Assembly (NCBI GenBank): GCA_002709665.1 | Contig: PAQK01000037.1 | Span: 1-39,879 of the forward strand | Reading direction: 5' to 3' | DNA from: Gemmatimonadota bacterium | Lineage (GTDB): Bacteria > Latescibacterota > UBA2968 > GCA-2709665 | DNA length: 39,879 nucleotides | In this document: in pieces, positions 19,348 to 29,096 of the stretch | Layout: the number at the start of each line of letters is the position of its first letter | How positions within the stretch are numbered: the first letter of the stretch is position 1 | Notes under the pieces: generated by a model | What the model saw: only the letters and a program-made list of their open reading frames with translations | What the model was told of the DNA's origin: nothing | Databases searched by the model: none | Program-made: the position numbers and the translations under genes

Positions 19348-20307
19348 ATGTCCGGCACAACAAACGATACTTGGAAAGCACCTGAGGCACGGGGAAGCCT
19401 GTTCCTTGTTGTGGGTCCCAGTGGTGTAGGCAAGAATACTCTGATTCACAGGTCCATCGAAAAGGATCCCAGAGCAAGGTATATTCCTTCGCTGAGCACC
19501 CGAGAGATGCGCGTATCGGAAACTCAGGGCAAGCCATACCGATTCATTACAAATGAAGAATTCCTAATTCAGATCGAGGAGGAAAATCTCCTCGAGTGGG
19601 AGGAAGTGAACGGGTACTACTACGGAAGTTCTATTCATGAAATCGAGGCGTGTGTTTCACAAGGATACGACGCGATCACCGACCTGGATGTCTTCGGCGC
19701 ACACAATCTCCTCTTGAAGATACCGATAGAGGTATGCACAATATTTGTCATGGTGTCCTCAAAGGAGCAGCACAAAAGGATCACCAGCCGGAATATTGAG
19801 GACCAGGAAAGTCTTCGCAGGAGACTTGAGCGAACCAGCATTGAAACCGATCTGTCGGTTCTCTTCGATTATCTCGTGTATAATGACCAACTGGATGATT
19901 CGGTTGACCAGGTCCTGGCGATAATGAAGGCACATCGAGCAAAGCGGGGCCTCATCAAATTCTCGGAAGAGCGAGGCAGTATGTATAACCAGAAAGTCCT
20001 GGAATTCACCGCTCGTCTGTCGGAGAATCAAAACTCCGAGCAGACATTCGACCTTCCCAGGACTGCGGTCGGAGATTTCGAGGGTCTGGATCATGCCTTC
20101 GCGAGACTCATCCGCATGATCAGCTACAAATCCAAACTTGAACTCTCCCCTCAGGAATTCGTAATCGCGACTCGGACGGAGCACCGAAACGTGGTCCAGA
20201 GCCACCAACCTTACTCCCAGTCCGTGTCCAAGGTAATCGTAGAAACGTCTCGAGAAGAGGCCTTCCTCGGACTCAAGAAGGCCGTGGGCCTTTACAAGCA
20301 ACCCTAA
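19348..20307 (+). CDS. Guanylate-kinase-like protein with ~120 aa C-terminal extension
   Basis: LVVGPSGVGKNTLI P-loop, PSLSTREMRVSETQGKPYRFITNEEF, YYYGSSIHEIEACVSQGYDAITDLDVFGA; ORF open upstream to GTG 19312. Confidence 0.8.
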   Translation: MSGTTNDTWKAPEARGSLFLVVGPSGVGKNTLIHRSIEKDPRARYIPSLSTREMRVSETQGKPYRFITNEEFLIQIEEENLLEWEEVNGYYYGSSIHEIEACVSQGYDAITDLDVFGAHNLLLKIPIEVCTIFVMVSSKEQHKRITSRNIEDQESLRRRLERTSIETDLSVLFDYLVYNDQLDDSVDQVLAIMKAHRAKRGLIKFSEERGSMYNQKVLEFTARLSENQNSEQTFDLPRTAVGDFEGLDHAFARLIRMISYKSKLELSPQEFVIATRTEHRNVVQSHQPYSQSVSKVIVETSREEAFLGLKKAVGLYKQP

Positions 20308-20428
20308 CCATTTCCCCCTAAACACTACCTCCTGAAATCTCACATTGCGACACTTGCAGTCATGAAGTATCGTTATGTGACAAACATCAAATCTCTATTG
20401 TCGGGAGGGACAATGGAAACCGAAATGG

Positions 20429-20456
20429 ACTCGCCCGATATGGGGGAGTTTTTTTA
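20429..20456 (+). terminator. Intrinsic terminator
   Basis: ACTCGCCC-GATAT-GGGGGAGT (one mismatch) followed by T7. Confidence 0.65.
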
Positions 20457-20580
20457 TTGTCGAGGCAAATTTCGTTTTCTGTGATCGGATATAATCAAGT
20501 GGCAGACCAGTGGGACCGAGCCTCCTGACAGTTTTGGTTACGCCACGCGCTGTTACAGCAAACTAAGGAAGGTTGACAAG

Positions 20581-23370
20581 ATGTCTGAGACGACAACGGA
20601 TCCAAAGGACTGGTCGGACTGGGAGAAGCACCGAGACCAGATTGTTCATCCCGCCGGTACCATCAAAGCGGCGGACCTTGAAAGGGCAAGGGAGAATATT
20701 CGGAAACACGATTGGGCCAGGCAATACCTGGATCGCCTCCAGAGTTCCGCAGATGACGTTGTCAGCAGCATGTCTCCCGATCACCTCGAGACCTTAATCG
20801 AAACAACAACTCCTGGTGGTATGGGACCCTGTCCAGCGTGTCGCGCCAAAGGATTGCCATGGCATCCCAACGGTCAATGGACTTGGTCTCCTTCCAGTCC
20901 CGATCAGCTCACCTGCAGCGTCTGTGAAACGATATTTCCGAACGCCGAATTTCCCGAGGAAATCTCCATAGAATGTACTTGGGGCAAAGGTCAAACCTTC
21001 ACATTCGCCGGCGGGGACACATTCAAATGCTTCTCCTACCTCCAGGCAAGGCCCAGCATTTCAGGAATCACCAGGGCTCACAAGGTCAGCCATGCAACTG
21101 AGCAGCTACAGACCCTGGCGCTTGCCTACGCCCTGACCGAAGATGACGATTACGCGAGCGCAGCAAAGGCTATTCTGCTCCGCTTTGCGAAAGTGTTTCC
21201 CGAATATCTCGTTCGGGCAGGATATGGCTATGGTGAGTACGCCGGTATGGACCCGCATATCGCCTCGGAACACATTCTGGACTTGCCCGAGAACGAACTG
21301 GTTTATCCTCCCAACAAACCCGACCGAAAGATCTTCACCGGATACTGGTCGGCCAGCAGGATCGGCACCTCCGGAATGGACGGGGGATGGGTTGTAAGGA
21401 TTTCAGACGCCTATAGTTTGACCTGCACTGCGGTAAATAGTAGTGCTTCGGTCTACAGCAAGGACGAGAAACTCAAGATCGAGAAAGATCTTCTCCTGGA
21501 GGCTACATACCTAGCCGCCTGCGATACCCTCATCAACAACAAATCCGTCGGGAACCGTGCCGGGGCCTCGGTCGCCGGCATGTGTGTAGGGCACCCAGGC
21601 CTGGTTCACTTTGGCCTGGATGGCTTCAAGAAAACGGTCGACGGGTGGTTCCTTCCCGATGGGGGCACATCTGAGTCTCCCGCCTATGCCATGATGACTA
21701 TGAGTGGTATACGACCTTTCGCACTAGCGTTCCGTGGCTACTCGGATCCGCCCAACTATGCCGGTCCCGACCGTCTCGACGATTTCAACGCTTGTCGCGA
21801 TACGCTCTATGGGGATTGCTGGCAGGCGTTGGTCTGGACGCTACAGGGTGACCTGCATTTTACACCATCAGCCGATTCATACAAGTCCACTTCCATCGGT
21901 GTGCAGTTTGCTGATCTGCTCGCCCTCGCCTATCCGACCGATGCACACGTGGCACTTCTCAAAGAGACTGTTGCAAAAGATGAAACCGCCGGCGGACAAA
22001 GTGCAGTCTTCTGCCGCGATCCAGAACTCGAATCAAGACAAACTCCCCTAATTCGAATGGATGATGTTGTATTTCCCTTCCTCTCCCAAGGGTACCTGAG
22101 AACGGGTGCCCATGGAAGAGACAGTGTGGCCTCTCTGAATGCCGCAAACCACGGTGGCCACCATCATCTGGACGGGCTCAACCTCTACTACTGGAAAGAC
22201 GGACACGAACTCCTCTCCGACCTGGGCTATTTGTGGGACCACCAGGACAAGTATCAAACTTACCGTACCTGGGCACACAATCTTGTGATGATAGATGGGA
22301 AGGATCAGACCGCACGAGGACGTCTCGGCATGTTCCACTTCTTTTCGGTCACGCCCACTGTGAAGGCCATGGAAGCATCATCAAACGGTTATGGCGCAGA
22401 CTCCTTGTACAGGAGAACGGTCGTCCAGATCGACCACGGGCTCTCAGGTACTTATCTCGTAGACATTTTCCGAACTTCGGGTGGCGAGAAGGCCGAGTAT
22501 GTATTCCACGGACCTCACTCCAACTATGATTTGAAGGGATTGGAACTGGGGCCGGCCAAAGAGACATTTGTTGATAGTGAAGGAACGACGATTCTCTCGG
22601 ACGTTAACCAGGGGAAACCGGACGGACGGTGGAGTGCGATGTGGACTTTTGAAGACGACTACAAATTCGAAGCTTTTGCTCCAGGACGTATGGGCGAATC
22701 AGTTTTTATAGGGGACGGATGGGGTCAGCGCGATCATCGCAATTCGGATGTGGGAGCGACATTGCCCTACGTGGTCCAGCGCCAGAAGGGATCTGAGAAG
22801 AATGTGTTCGCAGCTGCCTTTGAGGGATACCGAGATGGGCAATCACTAGTGAGGGCAATCGAGATCCTTCCTCTTCCCGACAATGCTCCCGATGACGCGA
22901 TCGCAATAGCGGTGGAGACGAATCAAGGAACAGACATCGTGATCGGCATGCTGACCTCGGAGCCAATCACAGTTACGACCGACCTGGGAGAAGTATCAAC
23001 AGATGGCCAACTGTCAGCGATCATGTCAACGGATGGCGGTGCATCTTCGGCCTGTCTTATCGGCGGCACTCGCCTCTCAACAGCCGACATTGACCTGAGC
23101 GTCCCCGAAGCAACACTAAGCGGCAGAGTTCTCACAAATGGATCAAGAAATGACCAATCCTATTTCGACATCGATTGTCATACGTCACAGATCGAGTCAA
23201 TGAAAGGCCAGACGTTGTTCGCACTCGAGGGAGCTACACGCCACGGCTATCCAATTCGAGGGATCGAATCTATTGAGACGGGAACTCGCGTGTTCACCAA
23301 GCGCGACCATCAAGGATTCGAAGCCCGAGCGGCAGAGCGTTGGGAGCTGCCGGTCACTGCGACGGTTTAG
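20581..23370 (+). CDS. Heparinase II/III family protein (polysaccharide lyase-like)
   Basis: 929 aa; LPDGGTSESPAYAMM, NAANHGGHHHLDGLNLYYWKDGHELLSDLGYLWDHQDKYQTYRTWAHNLVMIDGKDQ. Confidence 0.85.
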   Translation: MSETTTDPKDWSDWEKHRDQIVHPAGTIKAADLERARENIRKHDWARQYLDRLQSSADDVVSSMSPDHLETLIETTTPGGMGPCPACRAKGLPWHPNGQWTWSPSSPDQLTCSVCETIFPNAEFPEEISIECTWGKGQTFTFAGGDTFKCFSYLQARPSISGITRAHKVSHATEQLQTLALAYALTEDDDYASAAKAILLRFAKVFPEYLVRAGYGYGEYAGMDPHIASEHILDLPENELVYPPNKPDRKIFTGYWSASRIGTSGMDGGWVVRISDAYSLTCTAVNSSASVYSKDEKLKIEKDLLLEATYLAACDTLINNKSVGNRAGASVAGMCVGHPGLVHFGLDGFKKTVDGWFLPDGGTSESPAYAMMTMSGIRPFALAFRGYSDPPNYAGPDRLDDFNACRDTLYGDCWQALVWTLQGDLHFTPSADSYKSTSIGVQFADLLALAYPTDAHVALLKETVAKDETAGGQSAVFCRDPELESRQTPLIRMDDVVFPFLSQGYLRTGAHGRDSVASLNAANHGGHHHLDGLNLYYWKDGHELLSDLGYLWDHQDKYQTYRTWAHNLVMIDGKDQTARGRLGMFHFFSVTPTVKAMEASSNGYGADSLYRRTVVQIDHGLSGTYLVDIFRTSGGEKAEYVFHGPHSNYDLKGLELGPAKETFVDSEGTTILSDVNQGKPDGRWSAMWTFEDDYKFEAFAPGRMGESVFIGDGWGQRDHRNSDVGATLPYVVQRQKGSEKNVFAAAFEGYRDGQSLVRAIEILPLPDNAPDDAIAIAVETNQGTDIVIGMLTSEPITVTTDLGEVSTDGQLSAIMSTDGGASSACLIGGTRLSTADIDLSVPEATLSGRVLTNGSRNDQSYFDIDCHTSQIESMKGQTLFALEGATRHGYPIRGIESIETGTRVFTKRDHQGFEARAAERWELPVTATV

Positions 23371-23377
23371 ATTCTGA

Positions 23378-23464
23378 AGACGTCCAATCTGGCCAGTAAT
23401 CGCCGGCAGGATTTTCAGTCAATCGTCGTTGGTTCCGGCCATCTGCTTCCATCACGTAGGCCTC
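23378..23464 (-). pseudogene. PD40/TolB-type beta-propeller repeat fragment
   Basis: AYVMEADGRNQRRLTENPAGDYWPDWTS on minus strand, a single PD40-like repeat. Confidence 0.5.
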
Positions 23465-23602
23465 GATCTGGCAAACTATACCTGAGGACATCTGCTTTTG
23501 CATATTGCCGGTTCTCGATACAATCCTGCGATAACGCGCAGGATCACTCGAACATTCGGGGGGGGCATCGATCGGGATGCGGGAAGTCGCCAAGTTGTAG
23601 GA

Positions 23603-23995
23603 TCAGGATCTACCGAATTCCAGATAGGCCTCCATCAAAGCCCCAATGTTCTCGGTCGGTGTGTCCGCCTGGATATTGTGAGACGTGCAGAAGATGTACC
23701 CGCCATTCGACTTGAACAGATCCGCAAGCTCCTTTACCTCCTGCCGAACATCATCAGGTGATCCGAACGGCATCGTCTTCTGAATCGAAACACCTCCCTG
23801 GAAGCAGATATACTTGTCGAACCTGCTCTGCAGATTGCTCAGAGCCATTCCGTTTGCTTCCAGTTGGCAGGACTGCAGCACGTCGAGTCCGCAGTCCATC
23901 ATTTCGGGAATGATGTCCACCACAGAACCGCAAATAGGGATACGGTCCCCTACTTTATGATCGAAAGCCAGTAGTGTGCGTTCTCTTGAGTCCAT
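23603..23995 (-). pseudogene. Uroporphyrinogen decarboxylase (URO-D)-like protein with large in-frame internal deletion
   Basis: N-terminal MDSRERTLLAFDHKVGDRIPI joined directly to C-terminal CGSVVDIIPEMMDCGLDVLQSCQLEANGM...GGVSIQKTMPFGSPDDVRQEVKELADLFKSNGGYIFCTSHNIQADTPTENIGALMEAY. Confidence 0.8.
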
Positions 23996-24032
23996 GTGTT
24001 TTCCCTATTCCATCCGAACAAGTGTTGACCGA

Positions 24033-25934
24033 TTAGACGCGAACACTCCTCAGAGGGTTCCCATTCGAGAATTCTGTCACTTCAGGACCATTCCTGATAG
24101 GGAGCCACGAACAGTAGGGTGTTCCCACCTCACCGGCACTTGCGAAATCACACAAGCGAACGGCCTTTCCTCCAGCCGCCTTGAATTCCAGCAGCACAAC
24201 CGGGGGCAGCCATTCACTCCACTTGATTCGTTTTGGCTTCTTGCCGTTCAGCACCACCGAAGGAATATCAAGCATGCAGGATACCGGATCCCATTCCTCG
24301 AGATCTCGTGTAAGAATCTTACCCTTCTTCGTTATATCCAGATTATACCGATGGTCATAGGTCAACAGAATTGGACCTCGGTAGATCGAAGCGCGTCCTT
24401 TACATTCCTGCTCCCCCTGCCATACATGGAGCGACATATCAAGGGCCATCTCGATCCTGTCTCCGGCCTTCCAATCTCGGACAATGTCCAAGTATTTCCC
24501 AGACTTCACGCCCTGAATGGCTTCGCCGTTCAGACTCACCCTCGTCTTCTTCGACCAATACGGAATCCGCAGTTTCAAGGTGAACTGGCTCGACCGTTGC
24601 GGATCAACCCTGATGATGATTTTTCCCTCGACCGGATACTCGCTTTTCTGAACAAGGGTCACGGATATCCCGGACTTGAGCCTTGCTGAGATCTTTGACT
24701 CGCCATAGTAGTTCAGAATCAGCCCATCCTGATCCTTCATCAGCCCCCAATCGCTCAACATACCGAACCCGCGGCTGGCATTCACACTGCAGCAATTCAA
24801 TTCGGGACTGCCTTCCCGGGCCTGCCAGTTGTGATCGGTCGTGAAGCATCTTCGGACCCCGTTCATAGGCGTGTCGTAGGTCGACCACCGTCCCGTAGAC
24901 GAGTGGATTCCGGGGACAGAATTCATAGAGGACAGCTCAAGTTCATCTGCAACGATCGAGTTACCTGTCAGCTTCAGCATCTCGACACTCATCGCCATCC
25001 AGGCTATCGTACAACAGGTTTCGATCGCCGCCAGGTGATAGGGATTACCAGTTGCTTTCTCTCCCGAAGAGAACCCACCATTGTTGTGTCGATCAAACTT
25101 CAAAATGCTCCACCAGATCTGTTCAAAGGCCTGTCTGTACTCATCTTCGCCCGTAATCCAGTACAGTTCCGCCAGAGCCATGATCGGGTGAAGCGATTCC
25201 CATCGAGGCTTCGGCGTCTCAAAGAACTCTTTGCCTTGAAGCGGCTGCCGGAGGTAATCCCCTGCCAGGTATTCACCATTCGCTTTGGCGCCAAACTCCT
25301 CCACAATCTGAATCGCCAGATCCAGGTAGCGTTTTTCCCTGGTCTTTCGAAACAGCAAACAAAACGCATGCACCGGCGCTAGATTCATCTCTGTGGAACC
25401 GGTCTCCACCAGCCTGGTCTTCTTCCTACCCAGATACTTCCTGCAAAACAAATCCCCGATACGCATCGCACAGGCCAGGGCCTCTCTATTTCGCGTTTCC
25501 TCACTCCACAACATCAAACCCAGCATGATGTGGTAATGGCCCCATGTGTCCCATGTCAGCCTGCCTTTCCAGCAATTGGGAGCTTCGTTCGTCAATCTGG
25601 ATTTTCTGGGCCAGGGACCCAAGTAACCGTCCTTGTCCTGTGATTGTATCAAGCGATGGACAAACTCCCTCAACCACGCTCTAAGCTTCGGGTCACGGTT
25701 GAGTCTGTATACCTGGACCGCCCCCGTGAGATACTTCCCCGCGAACTCTCCTGCCCATGGAACCATATCCCTCAAAGGAGACGCATCACGATCGCGAAAC
25801 ATCTCAAGCATTCCCGGATTGGCTTTGGGAGCCACCAGCAACCACTGATCCGTAATCCCATCGATGTAGTCTCCAAAGAATCCCCCTATCTGGAATCTGG
25901 CATTCGGGATCCTTCTGTATTTGGGTTGGCTCAT
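24033..25934 (-). CDS. Glycoside hydrolase family 127 / DUF1680-like protein (beta-L-arabinofuranosidase-like)
   Basis: 633 aa; WETWGHYH-like DTWGHYHIMLGLML, AIETCCTIAWMAMS, ELNCCSVNASRGFGMLSDW. Confidence 0.8.
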   Translation of the reverse strand: MSQPKYRRIPNARFQIGGFFGDYIDGITDQWLLVAPKANPGMLEMFRDRDASPLRDMVPWAGEFAGKYLTGAVQVYRLNRDPKLRAWLREFVHRLIQSQDKDGYLGPWPRKSRLTNEAPNCWKGRLTWDTWGHYHIMLGLMLWSEETRNREALACAMRIGDLFCRKYLGRKKTRLVETGSTEMNLAPVHAFCLLFRKTREKRYLDLAIQIVEEFGAKANGEYLAGDYLRQPLQGKEFFETPKPRWESLHPIMALAELYWITGEDEYRQAFEQIWWSILKFDRHNNGGFSSGEKATGNPYHLAAIETCCTIAWMAMSVEMLKLTGNSIVADELELSSMNSVPGIHSSTGRWSTYDTPMNGVRRCFTTDHNWQAREGSPELNCCSVNASRGFGMLSDWGLMKDQDGLILNYYGESKISARLKSGISVTLVQKSEYPVEGKIIIRVDPQRSSQFTLKLRIPYWSKKTRVSLNGEAIQGVKSGKYLDIVRDWKAGDRIEMALDMSLHVWQGEQECKGRASIYRGPILLTYDHRYNLDITKKGKILTRDLEEWDPVSCMLDIPSVVLNGKKPKRIKWSEWLPPVVLLEFKAAGGKAVRLCDFASAGEVGTPYCSWLPIRNGPEVTEFSNGNPLRSVRV

Positions 25935-26096
25935 CTATTATGTCCTTTCCATTGGAGTGCCAGACAACCGGCACCGGATCGATACGCCTCCTCCAGCAGG
26001 TTTACGTATTACCCCCCTGCCGTGTCGATACGACGATTCAACACAAACATCACGACACCAAAAAGAACCACAAAGGGACCTTCCCAGACCTTCCAG

Positions 26097-26885
26097 TAGA
26101 GTGGCAAGCCCTCCACCCAATCCACAAAAACAAGGACCAGCCCGAAGGTAGATTGGGAGGAAATATGTCTACAGGGTCACGATTCGCTTGCTCTCCGAGT
26201 ATCCAATAAGCTCATCAATGAAGAGCTATTAGTTACTCAATTTGCTGGAACAAGACTTCGACTTGAATTGGATCGCATACCTCTTTGGCGAGGAGACCGC
26301 GTTGGCCTGAAGGAACTATCCGGTAACATAGGCCAGTACCTATGCTTGCCTAGCCTGACGGGCTACGAGGTCCTACTCGCTGCTGTTCAGGACGGCCTGA
26401 ATTCTACAAGCTAGCAGATTGAGACTTTCGCTTACGCAGACCGGTGGGATGAAAAGGATGGGCGTTACGTCGGTCTTCGAGCCGGGCACGCTGGTATGGT
26501 GACCATGGATGACCATAGTGTCCTAGTAAAACCGGATGTGGCTGCCAGACAGTTGGCTGAAGAGCGTGATGAATCGGAGCCTCAACCAACTCCCGACCCA
26601 AGGCCAGACGATTCCGATAATCAGGATCCCGAAGAGGAGGACGAGGAGAGGCCACGGCGCTTCTTCGGCAGCAAGGACCTTGACCCAACTCGCGTGGGCC
26701 GCGACGCTGGCCAAATCGGACAGGAGATCGTCCAGCACCTTGCAGCTCGCGAGAACTCGCAAGTTGAGGTTACCATCGAGATCCGATCCGAAATACCAAT
26801 CGGCGCCCCCGAAAAAGTCGTTAGGACCGTGAATGAGAACTGCAGGACAGGAAATTCAAGTCATTCGGTTTTGAGGAAGAATAGG
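26097..26885 (+). pseudogene. DUF499-type ATPase C-terminal remnant (TAG at 26412-26414, later frameshift, N-terminus absent)
   Basis: VDWEEICLQGHDSLALRVSNKLINEELLVTQFAGTRLRLELDRIPLWRGDRVGLKELSGNIGQYLCLPSLTGYEVLLAAVQDGLNSTS*QIETFAYADRWDEKDGRYVGLRAG...PRRFFGSKDLDPTRVGRDAGQIGQEIVQHL...VRTVNENCRT then frame shift to KFKSFGFEEE*. Confidence 0.7.
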
Positions 26886-26889
26886 CTGA

Positions 26890-27378
26890 TGCCTCCCAAA
26901 AGACACCATTATGCTCCTATTTGGTATCAAGCGCCCTTCACGATTCAGAGGGACGGTAAGAAACTGATCTATGCCTACGACAAAGAAAACACGGATGCTG
27001 ATCCAAGACTGCAGCAGCCAGTGAACACGGGTGTGGAGGGAAGGCTGTATTCCTCGGTAAACCAGGATGGGAATGAGATATCTCTAGAAGAAGACTTCGC
27101 GGGAATAGAGACACAAATGCAGCCTATTCTTGACGCTTGGATATCAGACCCTGATCGACAGGACGAAGGCGAAAAAGAGGCGTTCCCATTCTTTATTGGC
27201 CACATTCTGATGCGATCGCTTAGGATGATAAACCAAGTTGCGGAGTCTCAGGAGGCTGCATCAGTGGCGATCTTTCGGAAGTTGGCAAGCCAGCCTCCCG
27301 AGGCTCAAGAGAAGATGTTTCAAGAGCTAAAATCCCAGGGGAAACTCAAAGCTGTGGAATCGGTAGGGGCTATGTAGG
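26890..27378 (+). CDS. DUF4238-like protein
   Basis: Starts MPPKRHHYAPIWYQAPFTIQRDGKKLIYAYDKENTD; the ORF-track call 26496..27377 fuses this to the DUF499 remnant through a frameshift. Confidence 0.6.
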
Positions 27379-27659
27379 CCTTACTCGAAGCGGTGGAAGG
27401 GCGTTTCAAGATCAGTCCGGACCGAAAGTAAGCTATGGCCCAGTCTATTGCCGCCAGCCATAGAGTGGACGATGAGCTCCTGTGCATAAAATGGTGTCGG
27501 GCCACCTAGATATCATGCGTTGGCACAAGTCCTGGTGATTGGCTGCGCAGTCCGTTGTCAGCGGGTTTAGGCCGCCCAATGTTTACGCATTGATCGTTAT
27601 GTCAACACTTTAAGTTACTTCGAATTCTCAGCAGTGTCAACAAGCCGTCGAAATTAGAG

Positions 27660-27725
27660 GCCCTGGTGGGTATCCCTTGATAGGGGACGGGCAACCGTTA
27701 TCAGCGACCACCCGTCCACCAGGGC
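27660..27725. repeat. Inverted repeat, 10-bp perfect arms with two nested hairpins
   Basis: GCCCTGGTGG(27660-27669)/CCACCAGGGC(27716-27725); inner ATCCC-TTGA-TAGGGG and ACGGG...CCCGT. Confidence 0.7.
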
Positions 27726-28002
27726 AATAAACTCAATGTCTTTCATCTATGCACAAATTTCCAGGCACTTTTCAGAAGTTCTTGAATAATAAAACAGCTC
27801 CACAAGAACATCGTCCCTTTGGTCTAGCTCAACCCTCTCCATAATATCAATCCTGCGATCCAACGGAGTGGATGGCGCAGGCCCCTCGGTTTCCCTTGAT
27901 AATCCCGATGCTTTTGCTGAACATACTTTAATAAAAATTGGCTAAAGCACCAGCGAGCAAAACCGACAGCTGGAAATTTCAGTCTCGAGACAGGAGATCA
28001 GC

Positions 28003-28857
28003 ATGGCGAACGAGCACGCTGACATAGAATTCATGAATGTAGACCAAACGGACTTCAGCACTTTCACACTTGCGCAGCAAATTCGTCATCTGGAGGTGGA
28101 AGGCTTCGTCGTGATGCCGGATGTGCTCGGTAAGGAGCAAATAGACCGCATCAATAAAGAAATGGCGGACGCGCCAATGCAGGTCAAAGACTACAGCGAT
28201 GCCCAGACCTACTGTCTTGAACCCCAGTGGATGAGCGATGCACTGCTTGAACTGGTTGCCAACCCGCCAATCATAGATTTTCTGAAAGTCCTGATGGGTG
28301 AAGATATCGTCTTCACCCGTGGCCTATTTTCTCGCACGCTGGCGGGATCTCCACCCATCTCGCTGCACACAGACGGCCAGCCCCTCGGATCATCCATTTT
28401 CGGTTACGAGGGCAGCTCCCCTCGGCTCCTTCGTGTGCTCTATTATCTCGATGACCTCACCGAGGAACGGGCGCCCTTTCGACTAGTCCCGAGATCCCAC
28501 CTCTCCTTCCACGCCGAGGCCAATCCATACATCCGGTATGAGTCCCATCCAGGCGAGACTACACTTTGTCCGAAAGCCGGAACGGCCGTCATTATCCCGA
28601 TCAACCTGTTTCATGGGACACACTCCAACAAGGCAGATACGCAGCGTACACTCGTACAGCTTGGATATCGACCAGCGTGGGCAGGACCTATTCAGCCTAT
28701 GGAGGAGTGGGATCAAGAACTGGTCGCAAGCGCACCTGAGTCTGTGAAACCCTATTTGCAGAGCCTTAACACATCAGGTTTGGCGTGGGATCAAGCACAT
28801 AAGCCGAAGGATATGAGGATGGATGGGAAGGCAATAGATCCTGGGAGGTGGGGATGA
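28003..28857 (+). CDS. Phytanoyl-CoA dioxygenase (PhyH) family protein
   Basis: 284 aa; LHTDGQ, FRLVPRSH, LFHGTHSN. Confidence 0.9.
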   Translation: MANEHADIEFMNVDQTDFSTFTLAQQIRHLEVEGFVVMPDVLGKEQIDRINKEMADAPMQVKDYSDAQTYCLEPQWMSDALLELVANPPIIDFLKVLMGEDIVFTRGLFSRTLAGSPPISLHTDGQPLGSSIFGYEGSSPRLLRVLYYLDDLTEERAPFRLVPRSHLSFHAEANPYIRYESHPGETTLCPKAGTAVIIPINLFHGTHSNKADTQRTLVQLGYRPAWAGPIQPMEEWDQELVASAPESVKPYLQSLNTSGLAWDQAHKPKDMRMDGKAIDPGRWG

Positions 28858-28868
28858 AGGCAACAGGC

Positions 28869-28907
28869 GTCCTGAGTCCTGAGTCCTGAGTCCTGAGTCC
28901 TGAGTCC
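28869..28907. repeat. Short tandem repeat, heptamer GTCCTGA x ~5.6
   Basis: GTCCTGA repeated perfectly five times plus GTCC. Confidence 0.97.
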
Positions 28908-28975
28908 AAAAAAATCGGAACACAGTCTGAGAATCACAGAAATTCGCTCGATAATTTTGCTTAAGGAGAATCGAA

Positions 28976-29096
28976 TGAACAAAGGCATTTACACGATGTT
29001 TTACACTTCGGAAGCAGAGGAGCTGCGGGCATTTCTCAGGGACAAACTCCGATTTCCCTATATAGATGTTGGTGACGGATAGCTGATCTTTGATAT
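28976..29096 (+). pseudogene. VOC/glyoxalase N-terminal fragment with in-frame TAG
   Basis: MNKGIYTMFYTSEAEELRAFLRDKLRFPYIDVGDG*LIFDM. Confidence 0.6.

Noticed and set aside
26496-27377. Single 293 aa protein as given in the ORF track
   Set aside because: N-terminal half matches the end of a DUF499-like gene whose own stop occurs at ~26885 in the adjacent frame; a separate start codon (26890) precedes the DUF4238-like part.
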